NCBI GenBank assembly: GCA_045580305.1
Contig: JAZNNQ010000001.1
Coordinates: forward strand, 62,001 to 126,000
DNA from: RGIG7332 sp045580305
GTDB taxonomy: Bacteria; Bacillota; Clostridia; Oscillospirales; JAAYXM01
Direction: 5' to 3'
Length of the DNA stretch: 64,000 nt
Shown: positions 24,781 through 33,972 of the stretch, in pieces
How positions within the stretch are numbered: position 1 is the stretch's first letter
Layout of the letters: every line of letters starts with the position of its first letter
Program-made: the position numbers and the translations under genes
The notes under the pieces: generated by a model
Seen by the model: the letters and a program-made list of their open reading frames with translations, nothing else
Told to the model about the DNA's origin: nothing
Databases searched by the model: none

Positions 24781-25509
24781 ATGAAAGCCTGGGGTGTAAC
24801 CCATGTGGGTCGCGTTCGCGAGAACAATGAGGACTCGTTTAAAATTGAATTTTCAAATGACAAGAAAACCGTACTTGCGGTAGTGTGTGACGGTATGGGT
24901 GGTGCTCGTGCCGGACAGGTGGCAAGCGAGATGGCTTGTGACATCTTTGTCGAGACCGTTATGAAGCGTAGTGGCGAACATTCCGGCAAGAAGCTGGAGG
25001 CGCTGTTTAAAGAAGCGGTATCCGATGCTAACAGTGAGATATATCACAAATCCCACACAGATGAGATTTATGCGGGTATGGGAACCACAATGGTTGCGGC
25101 AATGTGCAAGAACAGAAAGACAACCATTCTTAATGTAGGTGACTCCCGCGCGTATTTCATCGACTCGGAAGGAATTGAGCGCATAACCCGCGACCATTCC
25201 TTAGTAGAGGATATGATAGAGCGTGGCACCATTACCGAAATAGAAGCGCATACCCATCCGAATAAAAATGTAATTACTCGTGCGGTAGGTACTGAAAAGG
25301 AAATCTGCGCGGATATCTATACAAGAGAACTTAAGGAAGGCGAATACATACTTCTTTGCAGTGACGGTCTGAGCAATCAGTTAAACGAGCAGGAGATGCT
25401 CTATGAGGTGCTCTATGGCGAGGCAGAGGGTGCTTGTCAGCGCCTTTGTGAAATTGCAAATTCACGCGGCGGTTTTGACAATATAACCGCGGTTTTAATT
25501 ACAAGATAG
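24781..25509 (+). CDS. prpC: PP2C-type Ser/Thr phosphatase (Stp/PrpC)
   Basis: A 242-aa PPM phosphatase that reverses PASTA kinase phosphorylation. It has the metal motifs RENNEDSF, VCDGMGGARAG and LCSDGLSNQL, plus FDNITAVLI at the end. SD GAGGTGG precedes the ATG. The kinase gene begins 13 nt downstream, the conserved phosphatase-kinase pair of Gram-positives. Confidence 0.96.
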   Translation: MKAWGVTHVGRVRENNEDSFKIEFSNDKKTVLAVVCDGMGGARAGQVASEMACDIFVETVMKRSGEHSGKKLEALFKEAVSDANSEIYHKSHTDEIYAGMGTTMVAAMCKNRKTTILNVGDSRAYFIDSEGIERITRDHSLVEDMIERGTITEIEAHTHPNKNVITRAVGTEKEICADIYTRELKEGEYILLCSDGLSNQLNEQEMLYEVLYGEAEGACQRLCEIANSRGGFDNITAVLITR

Positions 25510-25522
25510 GTGGTGACAGGGA

Positions 25523-27556
25523 ATGGATAAATATATTGGTAAAATTTTAGACAATAGATATGAAATTCTGCAGGTTATCGGTACCGGCGGTATGGCAGTT
25601 GTATATAAGGCGCTCTGTCATAGACTTAACCGGCTTGTTGCGGTTAAAGTCTTAAAGGATGAGTTTTTAAAGGATGATGAATTCAGAGATCGTTTCCATG
25701 CTGAAAGCCAGGCGGTAGCTATGCTTTCTCACCCCAATATTGTGGGTGTTTATGATGTATCCAGATCAAAAAACAGTGAGTATATCGTTATGGAGTTAAT
25801 TGACGGTATAACTTTAAAGCAGTATATGGAGCGCAAGGGTGCAATGTCTTGGAAAGAAGCACAGCATTTTGTGTGCCAGATATTAAAAGCGCTGGATCAC
25901 GCTCATTCCAAGGGCATTATCCATCGTGACATAAAGCCCCATAACATTATGGTGCTTCGTGACGGCACTATTAAAGTTGCTGATTTCGGTATCGCGCGTT
26001 TTGCCGCAGAGCAGGGAAGCCTTACTAACGAGGCGTTAGGCTCTGTGCACTATATCGCACCGGAACAGGCGCGCGGCGGCAGATTAGATGCTCGTGCTGA
26101 CATTTATTCCACCGGCGTAATGCTTTATGAAATGCTTACCGGATGCTTGCCTTACGATGGCGAAAATCCGGTGTCAATCGCAATCAAGCACATTAATTCC
26201 ACGGCAAAATTGCCGCGTGAAATTGTACCGGACATTCCCGAAACCGTGGAAAAAATCACAATGAAGGCAATGTGCAAGGACATAGATAAACGCTATGCTT
26301 CTGCTGATGATATGCTTCGTGATATTGAGGAATTCCGCAAAAACCCGACTATTGTAATCGATTTTGAACCGCTCACCCAAGAGGAAATTGAGCGTGAATA
26401 TAATGCCAATAGCGGTGTTGAAGAACCGAAAAAGATAATCGAGGACGAGTGGGAGGAAGAGGACGAAAAGATCGGCTTTTTCCGGAAGCACGCCTCAAAG
26501 ATAATTATCGGTGCGGTTGCACTGTTGTTTATCCTTGGATTATATACACTTGTTTCTGCTATTTTCGGCGGCGGTGGCAGTGATACCGTAGCGCCCAAAT
26601 TGGTAGGTCTTGATATCGAAGAGGTACTCAAGAGCGAGGAGTATGAAATGTTCAGCATCAAAGAGGTTGAGCAGAAATTCTCCAAGGAATATGAAGAAGG
26701 CAAGATTATAAGCCAGTCACCCGAGGCGGGAAAGGCAATCAAAGAGGGAAGCGAGATTACCGTTGTTGTCAGCAGTGGCGCAAAAGAGGTTGAAATTCCC
26801 GATGTTCATAATATGACCGAAAAGCAGGCTAAGATTGAGCTTGAAACACGACTCAATTTAAATGTCGAGGTCAAATATGAAAAGTCCGATGAAGTATTGA
26901 AGGACTATGTCATCAAAACCGACCCCGAGGTTGGCGAGAAGGTAACCGAAGGTGATACCATCACGATTTATGTCAGTGAGGGTGTGGAGAACGAAAAAAT
27001 AAAGATGCCTGAAATCATCGGCCTTACCGAGGCTTCTGCAAAGAAAGCTCTTGAAGAAGCAAAACTCACCTTGGGTACTGTAACCGAAAAGGAAAGCAGT
27101 AAAAAGAAGGGCACGGTTATCGAACAGAGTGTAGAAGTCGATACTGAGGTTGATGAAAACACAGTTGTTGATATCGTCATAAGTGCCGGCAAAAAGGAAA
27201 CCGTAAAGGAACCTGAAAAAGAACCGGAAAAGGAACCTGAGAAGCAACCGGAGAAAGAGCCGGAAAAACAGCCGGAAAAGGAACCTGAGAAAGAACCGGA
27301 AAAAGAGCCTGAGAAGGAACCTGAGAAACAGCCGGTTGTTGATACCACTAAGAGCAAAACGATTTCAATAAAGCTTCCGCCAAGCCCCGAGAGCTTTACT
27401 CTCTCGGTCAAAGTAAGCGGTACGCAGGTATACAGTGCTACACATAAGGCGAGTGAGGGAAGTGCATCGGTTACAATTAAAGGTAACGGCACCGTTCCGG
27501 TTGAGATTTATATTGACGGTAAGCTGCATTTCCAGCTATCTGTAACGATTGATTAG
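25523..27556 (+). CDS. prkC: PASTA-domain Ser/Thr protein kinase with Glu-Pro-Glu-Lys repeat
   Basis: A 677-aa bitopic kinase that senses cell-wall fragments. Residues 1-280 form the kinase domain: GTGGMAVVYKA loop, AVKVLKDEF lysine, HRDIKPHN near residue 134 and DFGIAR. A membrane helix lies near 327-348. Outside the cell are three PASTA repeats, about 351-420, 421-490 and 491-560. Then comes a low-complexity run of EPEK/QPEK tetrapeptides (about 563-603), and a C-terminal beta-rich domain (604-677) that is not a PASTA unit. The repeat run could span the wall. IreB, encoded at 9 kb, is a known type of substrate. Followed by rsgA after 1 nt. Confidence 0.96.
   Translation: MDKYIGKILDNRYEILQVIGTGGMAVVYKALCHRLNRLVAVKVLKDEFLKDDEFRDRFHAESQAVAMLSHPNIVGVYDVSRSKNSEYIVMELIDGITLKQYMERKGAMSWKEAQHFVCQILKALDHAHSKGIIHRDIKPHNIMVLRDGTIKVADFGIARFAAEQGSLTNEALGSVHYIAPEQARGGRLDARADIYSTGVMLYEMLTGCLPYDGENPVSIAIKHINSTAKLPREIVPDIPETVEKITMKAMCKDIDKRYASADDMLRDIEEFRKNPTIVIDFEPLTQEEIEREYNANSGVEEPKKIIEDEWEEEDEKIGFFRKHASKIIIGAVALLFILGLYTLVSAIFGGGGSDTVAPKLVGLDIEEVLKSEEYEMFSIKEVEQKFSKEYEEGKIISQSPEAGKAIKEGSEITVVVSSGAKEVEIPDVHNMTEKQAKIELETRLNLNVEVKYEKSDEVLKDYVIKTDPEVGEKVTEGDTITIYVSEGVENEKIKMPEIIGLTEASAKKALEEAKLTLGTVTEKESSKKKGTVIEQSVEVDTEVDENTVVDIVISAGKKETVKEPEKEPEKEPEKQPEKEPEKQPEKEPEKEPEKEPEKEPEKQPVVDTTKSKTISIKLPPSPESFTLSVKVSGTQVYSATHKASEGSASVTIKGNGTVPVEIYIDGKLHFQLSVTID
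27211..27333 (+). repeat. 12-bp coding tandem repeat in prkC
   Basis: About ten imperfect 12-bp units, variants of GAACCGGAAAAG, encode EPEK or QPEK. Synonymous variation between units (CCT/CCG, AAA/AAG) shows they are not a fresh slippage product, though copy number could vary. Confidence 0.85.
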
Positions 27557-27557
27557 T

Positions 27558-28442
27558 ATGACAAAAAACGGACGAATTATAAAGGGCATAGGTGGCTTCT
27601 ACTATGTTGACACAACTGACGGCATAGTAGAATGTCGTGCTCGTGGCAAATTCAGAAAAATGGGCATAAAGCCTATGGTGGGCGATATGACAGAACTTGC
27701 TCTGCAAGACACCACCCACGGATATCTGCAGGAAATACTGCCAAGAAAAAACTATCTTATTCGCCCGCCGGTGTCAAATCTTGATGCACTTGTAATTGTG
27801 GCATCTTCCGCACCGCCGGTCACAGATATGTTCTTGATCGATCGCGTGTCGGCGATTGCAACGCTTATGGGTATCGAGGTGATTATCGCCATAAATAAGT
27901 GTGACGAAGATCCGGGCGATGAGCTTTTCAGAATTTATTCCAAGACGGGTTTTATCACCATTCGTGTAAGCGGTAAAACAGGCGAGGGAATGGACGAACT
28001 GTTGGGACACTTAAGGGGTAAACTCTCCGCGTTTACAGGCAATTCTGGTGTGGGTAAGTCCACTATGCTTAATCGTATTTGCCCGGAGATATCCCTTGAA
28101 ACCGGTGAAATCAACGACAAAATCGGCAGAGGTCGACACACCACACGACATGTGGAGATATTCAAAATTGCTGATAATACCTGGATTGCGGATACACCCG
28201 GTTTTTCATCCTTTGATACAGAGCGTATGGAGCTTGTAAAGCCGGAGGATTTAGAGCGCGCATTTCCGGATTTTGTGCCCTATATCGGTGAATGTGAGTT
28301 TGTCGGCTGCGCGCACCAAGGTGATCGCGGTTGCGCGGTGTGTCGTGCTGTTGAAGAGGGTAAAATTGAAAAATCAAGACACGAAAGCTTTGCAAAGCTG
28401 TATGAAAGTATGCGCGAAATCAAGCCGTGGGAAAAGCGTTAG
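27558..28442 (+). CDS. rsgA: Ribosome small subunit-dependent GTPase RsgA
   Basis: Circularly permuted GTPase of 294 aa that helps late 30S maturation. An N-terminal OB-fold (GRIIKGIGGFYYVDTTDG) is followed by NKCDE (G4), TGNSGVGKSTMLN (G1) and DTPGFSSFD (G3). The C-terminal zinc module has CEFVGCAHQGDRGCAVC. ATG 27558 is 1 nt after the prkC stop; an in-frame TTG at 27549 is less likely. In many Firmicutes rpe follows; here thiN follows directly. Confidence 0.96.
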   Translation: MTKNGRIIKGIGGFYYVDTTDGIVECRARGKFRKMGIKPMVGDMTELALQDTTHGYLQEILPRKNYLIRPPVSNLDALVIVASSAPPVTDMFLIDRVSAIATLMGIEVIIAINKCDEDPGDELFRIYSKTGFITIRVSGKTGEGMDELLGHLRGKLSAFTGNSGVGKSTMLNRICPEISLETGEINDKIGRGRHTTRHVEIFKIADNTWIADTPGFSSFDTERMELVKPEDLERAFPDFVPYIGECEFVGCAHQGDRGCAVCRAVEEGKIEKSRHESFAKLYESMREIKPWEKR

Positions 28443-28453
28443 TGAGGTTTATG

Positions 28454-29086
28454 ATGAAAAAATGCTGTGTAATAATAGGGGCTGCTCCTTGCGATAGTCT
28501 TGAATTTATCAGCTCCGAGATTTTAAAAAATGCCTTTGTTATCGCGGCAGACGGCGGATATAAAACTGCAATGGCGGCGGGCATTACGGTTGATGCCTTT
28601 GTGGGTGATTTAGACTCCAACGGCATTGCACCCGATTGTGCTGATACAACCATTTTGCCCTGTGAAAAGGATTTTAGCGATGTACATACAGCGGTAAACC
28701 GCGCAATAAACGACGGATATAAGGAACTTTACCTCATTGGATGTACAAACGGAAGGGCGGACCACTATTTTGCCAATGTGGCACTACTTGAAATGATAGC
28801 AAGCAGTGGTGCTCAAGGGGTTTTATGCGATAAATGTAACCGCATACGCTTTGTGTCCGCGGGTACATATCAATTTCCAAAGGCGGCTAAATATTTTTCG
28901 CTTTTAGCATTGGATGAAAAGATTACAGGTGTTACCTTAAAGGGCCTCAAATACCCGCTTGACGGGGCTACGGTTTACCGTGATAAGCCTATCGGTATAA
29001 GCAATGAATGGGTGGCGGACTGTGCTACTGTGGAGATAGAAGAAGGCAGAGCGCTTTTGATTTTTAGTGAGGATGATATGATATGA
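28454..29086 (+). CDS. thiN: Thiamine diphosphokinase
   Basis: Transfers pyrophosphate from ATP to thiamine, giving the active cofactor. The 210-aa product has AADGGYKTAMAAG, the VGDLDSNG loop, EKDFSDVHTAVNRA and GCTNGRADHYFANV, all in family order, then the C-terminal thiamine-binding domain. ATG 28454 has TGAGG 6 nt upstream; ATG 28451 directly before it is possible. The stop overlaps the next gene by 4 nt. Confidence 0.93.
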   Translation: MKKCCVIIGAAPCDSLEFISSEILKNAFVIAADGGYKTAMAAGITVDAFVGDLDSNGIAPDCADTTILPCEKDFSDVHTAVNRAINDGYKELYLIGCTNGRADHYFANVALLEMIASSGAQGVLCDKCNRIRFVSAGTYQFPKAAKYFSLLALDEKITGVTLKGLKYPLDGATVYRDKPIGISNEWVADCATVEIEEGRALLIFSEDDMI

Positions 29087-29598
29087 AAAAAGAAAAGGGT
29101 ATTTTATGGATGGCTTTGAGCTTTACTTTGAATAACCTTCTCGCCGTTGTGGCAAGCCTTCTTATAATGACACTCTTCGGCTTTGTGTTAAACACAAGCT
29201 TCGGATGGCTTTTGTATGCCGCAATGGTGTTGGTTTTTGTATTCCTCATTTACCATCAGGCGTGGCAATACGGTTGCCGTGATGTGGACAATAGTAGGGA
29301 AAAACACAGCCTTAAGGTGCTTGGTGGCGCGATTATTGCCACTGTACCTACTCTTATTTTGGCTGTCCTTTCTGTTTTGACACAGAACGGTGCGATTTCG
29401 CTGAATTTTATTATTCCTGCCTATCGTGTCTGGAACCTATCCTTCAGAATAGTGTTTGATATATTGGCGCAGTATCCGTTTATGTATTTTATTCCGTGTA
29501 TAGTTATGCCACTCTGTGCCGTAGTTGGCTATATTTTCGGCTATAAGCAGATTAAAATGAGCGATTATCTCTATTACGCACGCGAGAAAAACGAATAA
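29083..29598 (+). CDS. Four-helix membrane protein of unknown function
   Basis: A 171-aa hydrophobic protein with about four membrane segments: residues about 8-30, 35-57, 85-107 and 128-152. The loop after the second helix holds HQAWQYGCRDVDNSREKHSLK, resembling a small conserved clostridial family, but no named domain is recognised. ATG overlaps the thiN TGA (ATGA). A 45-nt gap precedes the amidase gene. Confidence 0.78.
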   Translation: MKKEKGILWMALSFTLNNLLAVVASLLIMTLFGFVLNTSFGWLLYAAMVLVFVFLIYHQAWQYGCRDVDNSREKHSLKVLGGAIIATVPTLILAVLSVLTQNGAISLNFIIPAYRVWNLSFRIVFDILAQYPFMYFIPCIVMPLCAVVGYIFGYKQIKMSDYLYYAREKNE

Positions 29599-29643
29599 GT
29601 ATAACCATCACTCTCATAGATTTTCCTGTGGGGGTGTTGCTCT

Positions 29644-30324
29644 TTGAATAGGAAAATTATTGTTTTTCTAACTGTTTTCATAGCTGCAGCTATATTATAC
29701 GCTTTACCGTCCTTTCGCCCGGCATTTTCTCAAGGTGGTAGCTACGATGTAATAATAATCGATGCGGGACACGGTGGCTTCGATGGTGGAGCGGTAGGCA
29801 TTTCCGGTGTTGAGGAAAAATCACTCAATCTTGAAATATCGGAAAAACTGCAAGCCTTACTTGGCTTTTTAGGATATGATACAGTGATGACGAGAAGCGA
29901 TGATAAAGCGCTAAACGAGGACGATACGAAAAGTATTCGTGTAAAGAAAATATCGGATATAAAAAGGCGCACAGATATGGTAAATGAATTAAAAAATGCT
30001 CGCCTTGTCAGTATCCATTTAAACCATTTTTCCCTTGCAAGCTGTAAGGGCGCTCAGGTATTTTACTCGGATAATGAGGATAGCAAGCGTCTTGCCGATG
30101 CGGTACAGGACTCATTGCGCCGCGGTCTGGATAAGGATAATAAGCGAACGCCACAAAAGGCGGGAAAGAATATATATCTGCTTTCAAATGTTAATTGTCC
30201 CGCGATCTTGGTTGAATGTGGCTTTCTGTCTAACCCGAGGGAAGAAAAACTTTTACAAGATGAGGATTATCAGAGAAAAATAGCACTGTCTATTGCAGAA
30301 GGATGTGTAATATATGAAAACTAA
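29644..30324 (+). CDS. cwlD: N-acetylmuramoyl-L-alanine amidase, CwlD-like
   Basis: A 226-aa Amidase_3 zinc enzyme with an N-terminal signal or anchor helix (residues 4-21). IIDAGHGGFDGGAVG holds the first zinc His, VEEKSLNLEIS the Glu, SIHLNHFS the second His and ILVECGFLSN the catalytic Glu. Length and layout match CwlD, which makes muramic-lactam for spore cortex; a general daughter-cell amidase is the alternative. The start is TTG 29644, with a GGGGGTG site about 8 nt upstream; no ATG fits. It overlaps radA by 11 nt. Confidence 0.87.
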   Translation: MNRKIIVFLTVFIAAAILYALPSFRPAFSQGGSYDVIIIDAGHGGFDGGAVGISGVEEKSLNLEISEKLQALLGFLGYDTVMTRSDDKALNEDDTKSIRVKKISDIKRRTDMVNELKNARLVSIHLNHFSLASCKGAQVFYSDNEDSKRLADAVQDSLRRGLDKDNKRTPQKAGKNIYLLSNVNCPAILVECGFLSNPREEKLLQDEDYQRKIALSIAEGCVIYEN

Positions 30325-31669
30325 AACGGTTTTTGTCTGCAGTGAATGTGGATTTGAGTCTGCTAAATGGTATGGCAAATGCTCAAACTGCGGCGCTTGG
30401 AACACCTTGGTCGAGCAGGTTGCACCAAGTGCAAAAAACACGAAAGCAACACTTGGTCGTGCGCCAAGAGGCGATGTTGTGCCATTAAACCAAATAACCA
30501 CTAAAGACGAACTTCGCTTCGGTACCGGTATGAACGAATTAGACCGCGTACTCGGTGGCGGTGCGGTTAAAGGCTCCCTTGTTCTTATCGGCGGTGAGCC
30601 GGGTATCGGTAAATCTACGATTTTACTTCAGATTTGTGACCATCTGTGTAAATCTCTTAAGGTGCTCTATATTTCCGGTGAGGAATCCAAACGCCAGCTT
30701 AAGCTTCGCGCAGAGCGTTTAGGTGTCGATAACGATAATCTTTTAATATATTCTGAAACCGATATTGAGGATATTATCGAAACTGCAAAAAGCGTGCGCC
30801 CTGATGTCGTTATTGTTGACTCTATACAGACCGTGTATCGCTCTGACGTTTCATCTGCACCCGGCAGTGTAGCGCAGGTAAGAGAGTGTACAATGGCACT
30901 TATGGGACTTGCTAAGGGTGAGGAGATTACCGTGTTCGTTGTTGGTCACGTCAACAAAGAGGGCGCCATTGCAGGTCCTAAGGTGTTAGAGCATATGGTG
31001 GACTGTGTAATGTACTTTGAAGGAGATCGCAGTTTGTCCTACCGCATATTGAGAGCGGCAAAAAATCGCTACGGCTCTACAAATGAGATTGGTGTCTTTG
31101 AGATGATCGATAAGGGGCTTCGTGAGGTTGGAAACCCATCGGCAGCACTCCTTGACGGCCGTCCCATAAATGTACCGGGCACTTGTGTCGCCTGCGTTAT
31201 GGAAGGTTCCCGCCCGATCCTGTCGGAAATTCAAGCGCTTGTTACCACCTCAGGCTTTGGCCAAGCGCGCAGAATGAGTGCGGGTGTGGACTATAATCGT
31301 GCGATGCTGCTTCTTGCTGTGCTTGAAAAGCGAGCGGGCTTTAAAATGTCAAATTGTGATGTGTATATAAATGTAATCGGCGGTCTCAGATTGGACGAGC
31401 CTGCGGCTGACCTTGCAACAGTACTGGCTCTTGCTTCCAGCGCCAAGGACAGCTATATAAGCGACAAGGTTGCTGCATTTGGTGAGGTGGGTCTTACCGG
31501 TGAGATTCGCGCAGTGTCAAATGCTCAACAGAGAGTTAACGAGGTTGCGCGTCTTGGTTTTGAGGTGTGTGTACTGCCGAGTCAGAATGCCCGCGGACTT
31601 ACCGCGCCTGACGGCTTAAAGCTGCTTCCTGCTAAAAATATCAGAGAAGCTATTGCAGCTCTTGTGTAA
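30314..31669 (+). CDS. radA: DNA repair protein RadA
   Basis: A 451-aa RecA-like branch-migration helicase. The N-terminal zinc finger CSECGFESAKWYGKCSNCGAW is followed by Walker A GGEPGIGKST, the RadA motif KNRYGSTNEIG, and a C-terminal Lon-like domain (VYINVIGGLRLDEPAADLA). It is the last gene of the long run started by priA and is followed directly by a terminator. Confidence 0.97.
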   Translation: MKTKTVFVCSECGFESAKWYGKCSNCGAWNTLVEQVAPSAKNTKATLGRAPRGDVVPLNQITTKDELRFGTGMNELDRVLGGGAVKGSLVLIGGEPGIGKSTILLQICDHLCKSLKVLYISGEESKRQLKLRAERLGVDNDNLLIYSETDIEDIIETAKSVRPDVVIVDSIQTVYRSDVSSAPGSVAQVRECTMALMGLAKGEEITVFVVGHVNKEGAIAGPKVLEHMVDCVMYFEGDRSLSYRILRAAKNRYGSTNEIGVFEMIDKGLREVGNPSAALLDGRPINVPGTCVACVMEGSRPILSEIQALVTTSGFGQARRMSAGVDYNRAMLLLAVLEKRAGFKMSNCDVYINVIGGLRLDEPAADLATVLALASSAKDSYISDKVAAFGEVGLTGEIRAVSNAQQRVNEVARLGFEVCVLPSQNARGLTAPDGLKLLPAKNIREAIAALV

Positions 31670-31671
31670 TT

Positions 31672-31695
31672 AAAAAGAGGCTTTTGCCTCTTTTT
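31672..31695 (+). terminator. Terminator after radA
   Basis: A 10-bp stem, AAAAAGAGGC / GCCTCTTTTT with a TTTT loop, the right arm doubling as the T-run. Confidence 0.88.
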
Positions 31696-31754
31696 AAAAT
31701 ATTCGGAACTTTTTAAAAGGAACATCGTCTAAAGTATCAAAGGAGATGAAAAAC

Positions 31755-32543
31755 ATGAAAAAAATATTATTACTTTTACTGGCAATTTCTATGATGGCAA
31801 CAATGTTTGTTGGCTGTGGCGAAGAAGCAGAATCCGAGACAAACACAGGTGAGGACAAAGTGGTTGACGTGGTTAATCCCGAGGTTGAGACTCCGGATGA
31901 AACTCCCGATGACACCGATGTAGCTGAGCCGGAAGTAAAACCTGAGGAAAAGCCACAGGAAAAGCCTGCTAAGCCTGAGACTACAAAGCCTGCAGCTCCT
32001 GCTACAAAGCCTCAGGATAAACCTGCAACTACACCCGAAAAACCGGCTGAAAAGCCCAAGGAAGAGGTTAATACTCCGGCTGAAAAACCGGCTGTTAAAG
32101 AATATTCAATTAAAGAAGTACACACAATTATCAAGAACACCTACGGAGAAGATTATCGTCCCAACGTTGAAATTCCCAAGGAATCCTTACAGGACCTTTT
32201 CGGTATCAACCTTGATGATGTTGACGATTTTATCGCAGAGCAGCCGATGATCAGCGCAAACATTGATACTTTTATTGCGATCAAGGCAAAAGCCGGCAAG
32301 GCAGACTCTGTTGTAAACGCTCTTAATACTTACAAGAACAGCCTTCTTGATGGCGCTACGATGTATCCCTCAAATATGCCTAAGGCGCAGTCAGCAAAAG
32401 TTGTCCGTCACGGCGATTTTGTGTTCCTTGTAATGCTTGGTGCTGCGGGTGATATGGAAGCAGATGAGGAAACACAGCTCAATTTTGCCAAGGCGCAGGT
32501 TGAAAAGGGCGTTAATGCAATTAACAACTATTTTACTAAATAA
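31755..32543 (+). CDS. DUF4358 lipoprotein with proline-rich linker
   Basis: A 262-aa exported lipoprotein: MKKILLLLLAISMMATMFVGCGEE with lipobox cysteine near residue 21. Residues about 22-115 are a disordered Glu/Pro/Lys-rich spacer (repeated EKP, TKP). The C-terminal 140 residues match DUF4358 (IIKNTYGEDYRPN, FGINLDDVDDFIAEQPMIS, FIAIKAKAGKADSV). ATG 31755 has AGGAG 9 nt upstream; an ATG at 31746 touches it. It is 14 nt before the MBOAT gene, a recurring neighbourhood for DUF4358 proteins, so a role in wall or polymer O-acylation is inferred. Confidence 0.88.
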   Translation: MKKILLLLLAISMMATMFVGCGEEAESETNTGEDKVVDVVNPEVETPDETPDDTDVAEPEVKPEEKPQEKPAKPETTKPAAPATKPQDKPATTPEKPAEKPKEEVNTPAEKPAVKEYSIKEVHTIIKNTYGEDYRPNVEIPKESLQDLFGINLDDVDDFIAEQPMISANIDTFIAIKAKAGKADSVVNALNTYKNSLLDGATMYPSNMPKAQSAKVVRHGDFVFLVMLGAAGDMEADEETQLNFAKAQVEKGVNAINNYFTK

Positions 32544-32557
32544 ATCGGAGAAAAAAT

Positions 32558-33958
32558 ATGGTTTTTAGCAGTATAAGCTTTCTGTTTTACTTCTTGCCCT
32601 GCGTTTTAATTGCATATTTTATCGCACCGCGTCGTATACGGAACGCTATACTTGCGGTCGCCAGCCTTATCTTCTACGCGTGGGGCGAGCCGAGATATAT
32701 CCTTATTATGCTTTTTTCCACCGTTGTGGATTATACTTGCGGACGTCTTATCGCTCGTGAGCAGAATAAAGGCAAAAAGGGTAAAGTGTACCTGATTGCT
32801 TCTATTGTAATTAACTTAAGTGTTTTAGGATTCTTTAAGTATTTTAACTTCCTTGCAGGAAACGTAATGTCTCTCTTCGGTGGAGATGCTACCGGACTTC
32901 TTAACGTAACACTTCCGATAGGTATATCGTTCTATACCTTCCAGACAATGTCTTATACAATAGACGTATACCGTAAAAACGTACCTGCACAAAAGAATAT
33001 TATAAACTTTGCAACCTTTGTAACCCTGTTCCCGCAGCTTATTGCAGGTCCTATTGTTAAATATACCGATATTGCTGAGGAGCTTGACGATGTAAATCGT
33101 GGCAGCGTGGATATGTTCTCTGAAGGAGTTGCTCGTTTTATTGCGGGCCTCGGCAAGAAGGTTTTGTTTGCGAACAATATTGGTCTATTGTGGGATGCGA
33201 TTTCATCTACTTCGATAGGTGAAATGAGCGTTGTGTACGCGTGGCTTGGAATTATTGCATATGCATTCCAGATTTATTTTGACTTTTCTGGCTATTCCGA
33301 TATGGCAATAGGTCTTGGCAAAATATTCGGCTTTAATTTCCCTGAAAACTTTAATTACCCGTATATTTCACAAAGTATTACTGAGTTCTGGCGCCGTTGG
33401 CATATGACACTTGGTAGCTGGTTCAGGGAATATGTGTATATCCCTCTCGGAGGAAATCGTGTTAAACTCCCAAAGCATATAAGAAATATACTTGTAGTGT
33501 GGCTTCTTACAGGCATTTGGCACGGCGCAAACTGGAACTTCCTTTTGTGGGGTGTCTATTACGGAATAATATTGCTGGTTGAGAAACTCTTTTTACAGAA
33601 AATACTGGATAAATTACCGCGTGTATTCAGACATATCTATGCTATTTTGTTTATACTCATCGGTTGGGTGATATTCGCATTTGAGGACTTAAGCCTTGGT
33701 ATTTCTTACCTCGGTATTATGTTCGGCGGCGGTGAACTTGTAAATCAAAAGGCTATATTTGATCTGCTTTCATACCTGCCAATGTTTGTTATTCTTTGCG
33801 TCGCATCAACTCCGATTGCAAAGAAAGTACTTGATGTTCAGTTTGTAAAGCGCGTTGCCCCGGTGCTACTGCCGATCTTAGCGGTAACGGTTCTTCTTTT
33901 GTCGGTTGCATATCTGGTAGATTCGGGCTACAACCCGTTCCTGTATTTTAGGTTTTAA
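32558..33958 (+). CDS. MBOAT family O-acyltransferase (AlgI/DltB-like)
   Basis: A 466-aa polytopic membrane protein with about eleven helices. It shows SISFLFYFLPCVLIAYF at the start, PIGISFYTFQTMSYTIDVYR, FPQLIAGPIV, FDFSGYSDMAIGLGKIFGF and the catalytic histidine in LTGIWHGANWNFLLWG. AlgI-type enzymes pass acetyl groups across the membrane to an extracellular transferase. The downstream DHHW gene would encode that partner. The polymer that is acetylated is not identifiable from this locus. Confidence 0.93.
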   Translation: MVFSSISFLFYFLPCVLIAYFIAPRRIRNAILAVASLIFYAWGEPRYILIMLFSTVVDYTCGRLIAREQNKGKKGKVYLIASIVINLSVLGFFKYFNFLAGNVMSLFGGDATGLLNVTLPIGISFYTFQTMSYTIDVYRKNVPAQKNIINFATFVTLFPQLIAGPIVKYTDIAEELDDVNRGSVDMFSEGVARFIAGLGKKVLFANNIGLLWDAISSTSIGEMSVVYAWLGIIAYAFQIYFDFSGYSDMAIGLGKIFGFNFPENFNYPYISQSITEFWRRWHMTLGSWFREYVYIPLGGNRVKLPKHIRNILVVWLLTGIWHGANWNFLLWGVYYGIILLVEKLFLQKILDKLPRVFRHIYAILFILIGWVIFAFEDLSLGISYLGIMFGGGELVNQKAIFDLLSYLPMFVILCVASTPIAKKVLDVQFVKRVAPVLLPILAVTVLLLSVAYLVDSGYNPFLYFRF

Positions 33959-33972
33959 GGGGGTGGGCTGAA

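Noticed and set aside
27211..27333. CRISPR-like array
   Set aside because: The repeats are 12-bp, in frame, contiguous without spacers and encode a peptide repeat. No other spaced repeat array was seen in the window.
26968..27492. Minus-strand open frame of 174 codons rich in Ser-Gly-Phe repeats
   Set aside because: It is the antisense shadow of the 12-bp repeat in prkC; no start context and a biased composition.
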